Shown here: positions 4,504-10,423 of the stretch, one piece after another
Numbering within the stretch: the stretch's first letter is position 1
Layout of the letters: every line of letters begins with the position of its first letter
Assembly (NCBI GenBank): GCA_903881065.1
Contig: CAIRRW010000033.1
Coordinates: 1 to 10,423 of the forward strand
Length of the DNA: 10,423 bases
DNA from: an uncultured Bacteroidota bacterium
Lineage (GTDB): Bacteria > Bacteroidota > Bacteroidia > 2-12-FULL-35-15
Direction: 5' to 3'
Made by a program: the position numbers and the translations under genes
The notes under the pieces: model-generated
Database searches by the model: none
Told to the model about the DNA's origin: nothing
Seen by the model: only the letters and a program-made list of their open reading frames with translations

Positions 4504-6648
4504 ATGAAGCATTTATTAAGAATAAGTTTTTTCACGTTAATATTTCTTGTATCGCTAAATAGGATAAATGCACAAATCCTGAATCCAGTAAAATGGGATT
4601 ACAGCACCAAAAAAATATCTGATTGCGAGGTAGAATTGACTTTCAAAGCCACACTTGATGAAGGTTGGCATGTGTATGGGCAAAAAGCATATGACGATGG
4701 TCCGATTCCTACTTCCATTCATTTCGTTAAATCATCCAACTATGAACTTGTAGGTAAAACTATTGAAAGTAAACTTATAAAAAAGTTTGAGCCTGTGTTT
4801 GGCACTGAGCTAGAGTTCTTTGACAAAGAGGCTATCTTCAAACAAAAAGTCAGAATAAAATCGGATAAATCTTTTGAAATAAAGGATACTCTCGAATTTA
4901 TGACTTGCAACAATGTGCAGTGTCTGGCACCTACAACGCTTTTCCATAGCTTTAAAGTAGATGGTTCTGCCGCTTGCGCTACTGCATCATTAAATAAAAA
5001 CACTTCAAAAACGGAGACAGCAAAAGAGTGTAATGTTGATTCGAATAAAGTATATGAAATTATTAAATCAAGGCAGGCTGCAATAAATACTGTAATAAAA
5101 TTACCAACAGATACTTCTTCAAAAGCTGCTGTAATTGCGCCAACTAACTCTAATAAGCCCGGAAATAATGGTTCGGAGCCAACTGAAGATAAAAGATGGT
5201 GGTATATATTTATTTTGGGATTTGTAGCCGGGTTTGGTGCATTACTTACTCCGTGCGTATTCCCAATGATACCTATGACAGTTAGTTTCTTTACCAAACA
5301 AAGTAAAACGCGAAGTAAAGGAATTAGAAACGCATCCATTTATTCGCTTTCCATCATTGGTATTTATACCACTTTAGGAGTTTTATTTACGGTAGCATTT
5401 GGTGTAGATGCATTGCATTCAATGTCAACAAACGTATGGTTTAATTTATTTTTCTTTTTGATGCTTGTGGTGTTCGCCATATCATTTTTAGGTGCTTTTG
5501 AGATAGTACTTCCTTCAAGGTTTGTAAATAAAATGGATGCCAAGAGTGATAAAGGCGGGTTGGTAGGAATATTTTTCATGGCTTTTACATTAGCACTTGT
5601 TTCCTTCTCCTGTACAAGCGCATTCATCGGGCCGTTACTATTTAGTGCAGGAGCTACAGGAAATATTGCAGGACCTTTTTGGGGAATGTTGGGGTTTTCA
5701 ACTGCCCTTGCTTTGCCGTTCGGATTGTTTGCAGCATTTCCTGGGTGGCTGAATACGCTACCTAAATCAGGAGGGTGGCTTAACTCAGTGAAAGTATCTT
5801 TGGGTTTTATTGAATTGGCTCTCGCATTTAAGTTTGCTTCTAATGCAGATTTGGTAGTGCAGGCAAACATTATTACACGCGAAGTATTTATTGCTATCTG
5901 GATTGTAATTTCTGCATTGATGGGGATTTATTTGTTGGGAGGTTTTCGAATGGCGCACGATAGCGAAGTAAAACATCTTTCTGTTACGCGGTTATTTTTT
6001 GCGATGCTTACATTAACTTTCACTATTTATTTAATTCCCGGCATGTGGGGCGCACCTTTGAAAATCATCAGTGGGTTTCCTCCTCCTGATTTTTATGCTG
6101 AATCTCCTAATGGATTATTGAGTAATTCTGCCGGCAATTCAAAAGCAACTACATCTACAATTACTGAAAATAAATCAACGGATAAAAAGTTGCATTGTCC
6201 TAATAATCTGCCATGTTTCCATGATTATAATGAAGCATTGGCTTATGCGAAGAAAGTTGGAAAGCCTTTGATGCTTGACTTCACAGGATGGGCTTGTGTT
6301 AATTGCCGCAAGATGGAATCGCAGGTTTGGACTGATGCTGAGGTAGACAAACGATTACGAAATGATGTGGTGGTGGTTTCATTATATGTTGACGAAGGAA
6401 CAAAATTACCTGCGGAAGAACAATCGGTTAAGAAGCTTGGTAACTCTGATTTCAGCATTAATACTATTGGAAATAAATGGGCATTTATGCAGGCGGACAG
6501 ATATAAAACAAACTCTCAACCGCAATATGTTTTGATTGATAATAATGAACAGATACTTACAAAAGTAACTGCTCACTACGACCCTGATATAAAGAAATAT
6601 ATCGACTGGCTTGATGAAGGTATCAATGAATACAAGAGAAGAAAATAA
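4504..6648 (+). CDS. dsbD: Thiol:disulfide interchange protein DsbD (protein-disulfide reductase)
   Basis: Inner-membrane electron carrier that takes electrons from cytoplasmic thioredoxin and passes them to envelope proteins. All three modules are present in 714 aa. A signal peptide (residues 1-23, ending RINA|Q) leads into the N-terminal DsbD-alpha domain with the cysteine pair C135/C140 (TCNNVQC). Then comes an 8-TM core from about 232 to 520 with C251 in TPCVFPMIP and C370 in SFSCTSAF, the transmembrane redox pair. The C-terminal thioredoxin-like domain has CVNC (C598/C601) in LDFTGWACVNCRKM. An extra pair, C565/C571 (HCPNNLPC), sits before the thioredoxin domain; its use is unknown. The weak AGGA in TTTCAGGAATAAAATT, about ten bases upstream, supports the ATG at 4504. 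It opens the dsbD-gmhA-yifB-msrB unit (30 nt to gmhA). All six expected redox cysteines are intact. Confidence 0.95.
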   Translation: MKHLLRISFFTLIFLVSLNRINAQILNPVKWDYSTKKISDCEVELTFKATLDEGWHVYGQKAYDDGPIPTSIHFVKSSNYELVGKTIESKLIKKFEPVFGTELEFFDKEAIFKQKVRIKSDKSFEIKDTLEFMTCNNVQCLAPTTLFHSFKVDGSAACATASLNKNTSKTETAKECNVDSNKVYEIIKSRQAAINTVIKLPTDTSSKAAVIAPTNSNKPGNNGSEPTEDKRWWYIFILGFVAGFGALLTPCVFPMIPMTVSFFTKQSKTRSKGIRNASIYSLSIIGIYTTLGVLFTVAFGVDALHSMSTNVWFNLFFFLMLVVFAISFLGAFEIVLPSRFVNKMDAKSDKGGLVGIFFMAFTLALVSFSCTSAFIGPLLFSAGATGNIAGPFWGMLGFSTALALPFGLFAAFPGWLNTLPKSGGWLNSVKVSLGFIELALAFKFASNADLVVQANIITREVFIAIWIVISALMGIYLLGGFRMAHDSEVKHLSVTRLFFAMLTLTFTIYLIPGMWGAPLKIISGFPPPDFYAESPNGLLSNSAGNSKATTSTITENKSTDKKLHCPNNLPCFHDYNEALAYAKKVGKPLMLDFTGWACVNCRKMESQVWTDAEVDKRLRNDVVVVSLYVDEGTKLPAEEQSVKKLGNSDFSINTIGNKWAFMQADRYKTNSQPQYVLIDNNEQILTKVTAHYDPDIKKYIDWLDEGINEYKRRK

Positions 6649-6678
6649 TAGAACGTATTATTTAAACGTGTTTTTAAA

Positions 6679-7257
6679 ATGAAGAAATCATTGGTAGAAG
6701 AAAACTTTAGAGAAGCACAGGAAGTACTTCAACAGTTTATTGGAGAACCTAAAAATATTAGTGCAATTGAAAAAGCAGGAAAGACTTTGGTTACTTCTTT
6801 CAAAAAAGGAAATAAAGTAATGTCATGCGGAAACGGAGGTTCTATGTGTGATGCAATGCACTTTGCAGAAGAACTTAGCGGACGGTTTCGTGAAAACAGA
6901 AAAGCATTACCTGCAATTTCCATCTCCGATGCTTCTCATATTACCTGTGTGGGAAACGATTATGGTTTCGATAAAATATTTTCGAGATACGTGGAAGCAC
7001 TTGGAAAGAAAGGCGATGTACTGCTTGCAATAAGTACAAGTGGTAATTCGGCAAACGTGATAAATGCAATACATGCTGCCAAAGAAAAAGGAATAACTGT
7101 GATTGGGTTAACCGGAAAAGATGGCGGTAAGATGGCTAAACTTTGTGATATAGAAATACGTGCACCTCATACCAAATACGCCGACAGAGCGCAGGAGATA
7201 CATATTAAAGTAATTCATTCCCTTATTCATTTCGTAGAAATTCATCTCAAAACATAA
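6679..7257 (+). CDS. gmhA: Phosphoheptose isomerase (sedoheptulose-7-phosphate isomerase) GmhA
   Basis: Cytoplasmic SIS-domain enzyme converting sedoheptulose 7-phosphate to D-glycero-D-manno-heptose 7-phosphate, the first step to the heptose of LPS core or other surface glycans. At 192 aa it equals the E. coli protein and aligns without gaps as I recall it. It shares SCGNGGS (49-55), CDAMHFAEEL (57-66), SHITCVGNDYGF (86-97), DVLLAISTSGNSANVI (113-128), LTGKDGGKMA (144-153) and QEIHIKVIH (172-180). The residues expected to bind zinc and catalyse (H61, E65, Q172, H180) are all present. One small difference is a Met in NGGSMCD where E. coli has His. No heptose kinase, phosphatase or epimerase gene lies in the window, so the pathway is split. 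It lies between dsbD (30 nt) and yifB (6 nt). Confidence 0.97.
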   Translation: MKKSLVEENFREAQEVLQQFIGEPKNISAIEKAGKTLVTSFKKGNKVMSCGNGGSMCDAMHFAEELSGRFRENRKALPAISISDASHITCVGNDYGFDKIFSRYVEALGKKGDVLLAISTSGNSANVINAIHAAKEKGITVIGLTGKDGGKMAKLCDIEIRAPHTKYADRAQEIHIKVIHSLIHFVEIHLKT

Positions 7258-7263
7258 ACATAA

Positions 7264-8802
7264 ATGTTAGTAAAAACTTACGGGAGCGCTGTATATGGAA
7301 TAAACGCAACCACCGTAACTGTTGAAACTAATATCAATCCAGGTGTTAACTTCTTTCTTGTTGGTTTGCCTGACAGTGCTGTAAAAGAAAGTGAAAAGCG
7401 CATAGACGCTGCATTGCGGAACAATCATTATAAGATGCCGGGCAAAAGTATTGTAATAAATATGGCGCCTGCAGATATAAGGAAAGAAGGTTCTTCGTAT
7501 GATCTAACTATTGCAGTTGGAATTCTTGCCGCGTCCGAACAAATAAAATCAGATAAGGTTGGTGAATATATTATTATGGGTGAACTATCCCTTGATGGTG
7601 GTTTGCAGCCAATAAAAGGCGTGCTGCCAATAGCGATTCAGGCACGTGAAGAAAAGTTTAAAGGAATTATTCTTCCAAAACAAAACGCCAAAGAAGCAGC
7701 AATTGTAAGTGGTTTGGAAGTGTATGGTGCTGAAAATATTAAAGAAGTAATTGATTTTTTCAATGGTGATAGTCAACTGGAACAGACTATAGTAAATACA
7801 AGAGAAGAATTCTTTTCGAAAATTGATGATGTGGAGTTTGATTTTTCTGATGTTAAAGGTCAGGAGAATATTAAACGTGCTTTGGAGATTGCTGCAGCAG
7901 GTGGTCATAATGTAATATTGATTGGCCCGCCGGGAGCAGGGAAAACAATGCTTGCGAAAAGACTGCCAACTATTTTACCGCCCATGAATTTGCATGAAGC
8001 ATTGGAAACAACCAAGATTCATAGTGTTGCAGGCAAGATGGGTAAAAATGTTGGACTGGTTTCTACACGTCCTTTTCGTTCGCCGCATCATACAATTTCT
8101 GACGTAGCTTTAGTTGGTGGTGGCGGTGTTCCGCAGCCGGGAGAAATATCATTGGCACATAATGGAGTGCTTTTTCTGGATGAGTTGCCGGAGTTTAAAC
8201 GTACCGTATTGGAAGTAATGCGTCAGCCGCTGGAAGATAGAGTGGTTACTATTTCACGGGCTAAATTTTCGGTGGAGTACCCTGCAAGTTTTATGTTGGT
8301 GGCATCCATGAATCCCTGCCCATGCGGCTTTTATAATCATCCAGAGAAAGATTGTGTATGCGCACCGGGAATTGTGCAGAAGTATTTGAACAAAATTTCC
8401 GGTCCTTTGTTGGATAGAATAGATATTCATGTGGAGGTAACTCCGGTTTCGTATAATGAATTATCTGCTGAACGGATTTCGGAGAAGAGTGTAACGGTGC
8501 GTGAAAGAGTGATTAAAGCAAGGGATATGCAGGAGAAAAGATATGCGGATAAAGAAGGAGTACATTGCAATGCACAAATAAATTCGAAACAATTGCGTGA
8601 GTTTTGCAAGATAGATGAAGCAGGAAATCAGTTGTTGAAAACGGCAATGGAAAGGTTGGGATTGTCTGCAAGAGCATACGACAGGATATTGAAAGTGGCA
8701 CGAACGATTGCTGATTTGGATAACAGTGAACGTATTTTAACGAATCATTTGGCGGAAGCGATACAATACCGAAGCCTTGACAGAGATGGATGGGCGGGTT
8801 AA
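7264..8802 (+). CDS. yifB: YifB/ComM family Mg-chelatase-like AAA+ ATPase
   Basis: 512-aa cytoplasmic AAA+ protein of the YifB/ComM family; ComM members act as branch-migration helicases that help integrate DNA taken up by transformation. The N-terminal Lon-protease-like fold domain (about 1-165) contains VNFFLVGLPDSAVKESEKR and MGELSLDGGLQPIKGVLP. The ATPase core shows Walker A GPPGAGKT (221-228), RPFRSPHHTISD (269-280), Walker B GVLFLDELPE (301-310) and the SMNPCPCGFY motif (348-357). C351, C353, C364 and C366 form a cysteine cluster. The C-terminal Mg_chelatase_C region includes LSARAYDRILKVARTIADL. The length is standard and no motif is missing. The ATG lies 6 nt after gmhA and the stop 14 nt before msrB, so co-transcription is likely. 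Whether this organism is competent cannot be told from the window; the name yifB is by family, and comM would be equally defensible. Confidence 0.95.
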   Translation: MLVKTYGSAVYGINATTVTVETNINPGVNFFLVGLPDSAVKESEKRIDAALRNNHYKMPGKSIVINMAPADIRKEGSSYDLTIAVGILAASEQIKSDKVGEYIIMGELSLDGGLQPIKGVLPIAIQAREEKFKGIILPKQNAKEAAIVSGLEVYGAENIKEVIDFFNGDSQLEQTIVNTREEFFSKIDDVEFDFSDVKGQENIKRALEIAAAGGHNVILIGPPGAGKTMLAKRLPTILPPMNLHEALETTKIHSVAGKMGKNVGLVSTRPFRSPHHTISDVALVGGGGVPQPGEISLAHNGVLFLDELPEFKRTVLEVMRQPLEDRVVTISRAKFSVEYPASFMLVASMNPCPCGFYNHPEKDCVCAPGIVQKYLNKISGPLLDRIDIHVEVTPVSYNELSAERISEKSVTVRERVIKARDMQEKRYADKEGVHCNAQINSKQLREFCKIDEAGNQLLKTAMERLGLSARAYDRILKVARTIADLDNSERILTNHLAEAIQYRSLDRDGWAG

Positions 8803-8816
8803 AATAAATATACAAT

Positions 8817-9320
8817 ATGAAAAATTTATTAATTTTAATTATCCTATTAAGCATGATGGCTTGCAATGGAAACAGTCAGAATAATAAACAAATAAATAAA
8901 ATGAGTACAGAAAATAAAGTTGTGAAATCGGAAGATGAATGGAAAAAAGTATTGAGTCCTGAACAATACAATGTATTACGTGAAAAGGGAACCGAGCGAC
9001 CTTTTACCGGTAAATATTATTTGGAAACGAAGAAAGGAATTTATGTATGTGCTGCTTGCGGTGCAGAGTTGTTTCGGTCGAATACAAAATTTGATGCAGG
9101 ATGCGGATGGCCTAGCTTTTCGGATGTTGTTGATTCGTCAAAAGTAGTGTATACAAAAGATAGGTCGTTGGGAATGATACGAACTGAGATTACGTGTGCG
9201 CGATGTGGTGGGCATTTGGGACATGTGTTTGATGACGGACCGAAACCAACAGGATTGAGATATTGTATTAATTCTGTTTCTATAGAATTGAAACCTGAAA
9301 CGAATACGGAGAAGAAATAA
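8817..9320 (+). CDS. msrB: Peptide-methionine (R)-S-oxide reductase MsrB, predicted lipoprotein
   Basis: Reduces methionine-R-sulfoxide in oxidised proteins. The 167-aa product starts with a lipoprotein-type signal (MKNLLILIILLSMMAC, lipid-modified C16), so it should be anchored in the envelope rather than cytosolic. The MsrB domain (about 39-158) is complete: zinc pairs C78/C81 (CAAC) and C127/C130 (CARC), GCGWPSF at 95-101 with a probable resolving C96, GGHLGHVFDDGP (131-142), and the catalytic C150 in RYCINS. A second in-frame ATG at codon 29 (MSTENKVVKSEDEW) lies just before the domain and could give a cytosolic form. ATG 8817 is preferred because it gives a full signal and lies 14 nt behind yifB. 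As last gene of the unit that begins with dsbD, the enzyme may draw its electrons from DsbD (inference). The shared terminator at 9342-9381 follows. Confidence 0.95.
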   Translation: MKNLLILIILLSMMACNGNSQNNKQINKMSTENKVVKSEDEWKKVLSPEQYNVLREKGTERPFTGKYYLETKKGIYVCAACGAELFRSNTKFDAGCGWPSFSDVVDSSKVVYTKDRSLGMIRTEITCARCGGHLGHVFDDGPKPTGLRYCINSVSIELKPETNTEKK

Positions 9321-9341
9321 GTTTATTAAATTATTATTTAT

Positions 9342-9381
9342 AAATCCTTGCGAGTTGCTGATGTCACTTGCAGGGATTTTT
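9342..9381 (+). terminator. Long hairpin terminator between convergent genes
   Basis: A 14-bp stem with two G-U pairs joins AAATCCTTGCGAGT (9342-9355) and ACTTGCAGGGATTT (9366-9379), with a 10-nt loop and TTTTT at 9377-9381. It ends the dsbD-msrB unit. The minus-strand gene stops at 9384, just beyond it, so the same hairpin may terminate that transcript too. The T-run on the minus side is interrupted (ATTTATAAATA), so it is weaker in that direction. Confidence 0.85.
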
Positions 9382-9383
9382 AA

Positions 9384-10145
9384 TTATGCATATCGCATCG
9401 CTTTATAGGTGATAAAGCCTACAATCTCATGTATAAAACCTGTCCAGTCGTTGAGGGTGGAAATGTTTGGAATAAATAAAGTATCGAATACAAATTCGCG
9501 CTTACCCGAGAAACGGTCGGTGCTGTATGGTTCGGAGGAAATACCTACCCGATTGAAACATCCTAATCCGCGGCGCATATGGAAAGCCGATGTTATCATT
9601 AAAAATGGTCCTTGTATTTTTTGTTTGTCAATAAGTTGTTTGGTGAACAGTGCATTTTCACGCGTATTGTTTGATTCCGATTCGATGTATAAATCCTCTT
9701 CGGGCACACCCATCTTCAATATATAAGGTTTCAGTAATATGGCTTCTTTCATTTCCGGACGAAGAATGCGACCGGAGCCACTTGTAAATATTATTTTCTT
9801 TATCACTCCGCGTTTGTATAGGTCAATGGCTTGAAGCAATCTGTCGGTGCTTCTGAAAAATTGTACACGATTTAATTCCTCATCATTCACGCTCATTCCG
9901 CCAAGTACAATGCCGGCATTGTATGTTTTTAATTTGGAGAAAGGTGTGGCAGGTATTTCCCAGAGGCGGGCACACTCGTTGAAGATAAAGGGATTGGTAA
10001 AAAATAGGGTAAGCCCTAATGTCCAGCGCAAACATTTTCTTTTTCTTTTTTCATCCTTCGAGAAGATGGCGAACAGAAGAAGTGCGAGAATCCAGATTAA
10101 TGGAGTGATGGTGAATACAAGTAATTTCGAGAGGATAAAAAACAT
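9384..10145 (-). CDS. DUF218 (YdcF/ElyC/SanA-like) membrane protein
   Basis: 253-aa protein, convergent to msrB. Two hydrophobic segments at about 2-28 and 40-56 precede a DUF218 domain (about 75-215) with AGIVLGG (77-83), RLLQAIDLYKRG (102-113), FTSGSG (120-125), ESESNNTRENA (155-165) and TSAFHMRR (185-192). These match the YdcF/ElyC/SanA family, whose studied members act in envelope or peptidoglycan homeostasis; the exact reaction here is unknown. The ATG at 10145 is chosen over a longer TTG start at 10166, because that TTG lies inside the TACATTTG promoter box (10164-10171) and would probably not be transcribed, and because the hydrophobic segment then begins directly at the N-terminus (MFFILSKLLVF), as is usual. 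The long N-terminal membrane part with a charged linker (SKDEKRKRKC, about 29-38) resembles ElyC more than the shorter SanA. Confidence 0.9.
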   Translation of the reverse strand: MFFILSKLLVFTITPLIWILALLLFAIFSKDEKRKRKCLRWTLGLTLFFTNPFIFNECARLWEIPATPFSKLKTYNAGIVLGGMSVNDEELNRVQFFRSTDRLLQAIDLYKRGVIKKIIFTSGSGRILRPEMKEAILLKPYILKMGVPEEDLYIESESNNTRENALFTKQLIDKQKIQGPFLMITSAFHMRRGLGCFNRVGISSEPYSTDRFSGKREFVFDTLFIPNISTLNDWTGFIHEIVGFITYKAMRYA

Positions 10146-10163
10146 ATAGCCTTTATTTGAAAC

Positions 10164-10171
10164 CAAATGTA
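10164..10171 (-). promoter_or_regulatory. Bacteroidota -7 box for the DUF218 gene
   Basis: Read on the minus strand, TACATTTG (10171 down to 10164) fits TAnnTTTG. It ends 18 bases before the ATG at 10145, leaving a leader of about 10-15 nt if the usual spacing holds. No clear -33 TTTG is visible upstream. Confidence 0.5.
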
Positions 10172-10235
10172 TAAAATTTTATTGGGTAGTAGGTTCATTA
10201 GTCTATTTGTTTACCTGTTTATTTGTCTGTGTAAT

Positions 10236-10262
10236 AAAAAAAGTTCCGAAGAGATTCGGGAC
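10236..10262 (-). terminator. Minus-strand terminator
   Basis: On the minus strand the stem GTCCCGAA (10262-10255) pairs with TTCGGAAC (10250-10243), eight pairs including one G-U, around a TCTC loop. It is followed directly by seven T (10242-10236). It should stop transcripts coming from the right of the window and so insulates the DUF218 promoter. Confidence 0.75.
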
Positions 10263-10349
10263 CTTCTAGAATTTTGAATTTCTCCTTAAATAATTAACGT
10301 GCAGGTTTTATTATAACAGTATTACATATATTTTTAATTTATTTATTTC

Positions 10350-10423
10350 TTACGCCATAATATTAATAGCACTTATTTCACTTCCGAAATCTCTCAGCCA
10401 AATAATTATGTTTGCGGAAGGAA
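10350..10423 (-). CDS. Possible 3' end of a minus-strand gene cut by the window edge
   Basis: The minus-strand terminator at 10236-10262 implies a gene to its right. Two minus frames are open to the edge. One reads ...PSANIIIWLRDFGSEISA...NIMA and stops at 10350-10352. The other reads ...SFRKHNYLAERFRK and stops at 10378-10380. Both look protein-like and at most 23 codons are available, so I cannot decide between them and make no family call. On the plus strand an ATG at 10408 (MFAEG...) is a competing possibility. Confidence 0.3.
   Translation of the reverse strand, partial: PSANIIIWLRDFGSEISAINIMA

Noticed and set aside
4740..5339. 199-codon minus-strand frame opposite dsbD
   Set aside because: Antisense shadow of the well-supported dsbD coding sequence; it has no start context or recognisable domain.
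9409..9726. Plus-strand 105-codon frame opposite the DUF218 gene
   Set aside because: Shadow of a recognised minus-strand gene; its composition reflects the complementary codons and there is no independent support.
10201..10230. Repeated TATTTGT words as a direct-repeat operator
   Set aside because: Short low-complexity similarity (CTATTTGT and TTATTTGT) without exact longer units; likely chance in AT-rich DNA.
10407..10414. TATGTTTG as a plus-strand promoter at the edge
   Set aside because: It fits TAnnTTTG, but it lies in a region that may be coding on the minus strand and has no -33 element or visible downstream gene. Left unannotated.

Overview
The window looks like chromosomal DNA of a Bacteroidota bacterium, probably a Chitinophagales/Cytophagales-type lineage (the lower rank is a guess). 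The evidence is AT-rich intergenic DNA, few Shine-Dalgarno sites, two well-placed TAnnTTTG boxes (the Bacteroidota -7 promoter element) and house-keeping proteins of Bacteroidota type: a DsbD with a CVNC thioredoxin tail, a lipoprotein-type MsrB and a YifB/ComM ATPase.

Left part (1-2478): an accessory-looking region. An unrecognised reading frame (108-659) is broken by one in-frame TAA. Its stop codon lies inside a 20-bp perfect direct repeat that recurs 232 bp downstream. The two copies bracket a 212-bp non-coding block holding REP-like 'CGAAACGCAG(T/C)GAGGAATCT' repeats around a 21-bp perfect hairpin. Next comes a very AT-rich stretch (about 1075-1383) packed with inverted repeats built from TTTATTGTTTC/GAAACAATAAA and TTTATTAAAT/ATTTAATAAA words. 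It is followed by a lysine-rich 35-codon ORF and, one base later, an unrecognised 223-aa protein gene, which ends in degenerate heptamer repeats and a clear terminator.

Middle (2479-9320): an ordinary, compact, co-directional gene block. tilS (tRNA-Ile lysidine synthase) and a two-TM PH-like membrane protein form one unit, closed by a strong terminator at 4413-4445. A second unit follows with gaps of 30, 6 and 14 nt: dsbD (transmembrane thiol-disulfide reductase), gmhA (sedoheptulose-7-phosphate isomerase for LPS heptose), yifB/comM (Mg-chelatase-like AAA+ ATPase) and a lipoprotein MsrB (methionine-R-sulfoxide reductase). DsbD and the exported MsrB could form an envelope repair pair, with DsbD moving electrons outward and MsrB using them; this is inference.

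Right part (9342-10423): msrB ends at a long hairpin terminator shared with a convergent DUF218 (YdcF/ElyC/SanA-type) membrane protein gene on the minus strand. That gene's promoter box shows that its start is the ATG at 10145. Further right are a minus-strand terminator and possibly the 3' end of another minus-strand gene cut by the window edge.

No tRNA, rRNA, CRISPR array, transposase or phage gene was seen. The least explained items are the inverted-repeat array with its downstream micro-ORF and orphan gene, and the 20-bp-repeat-bounded REP-like block.
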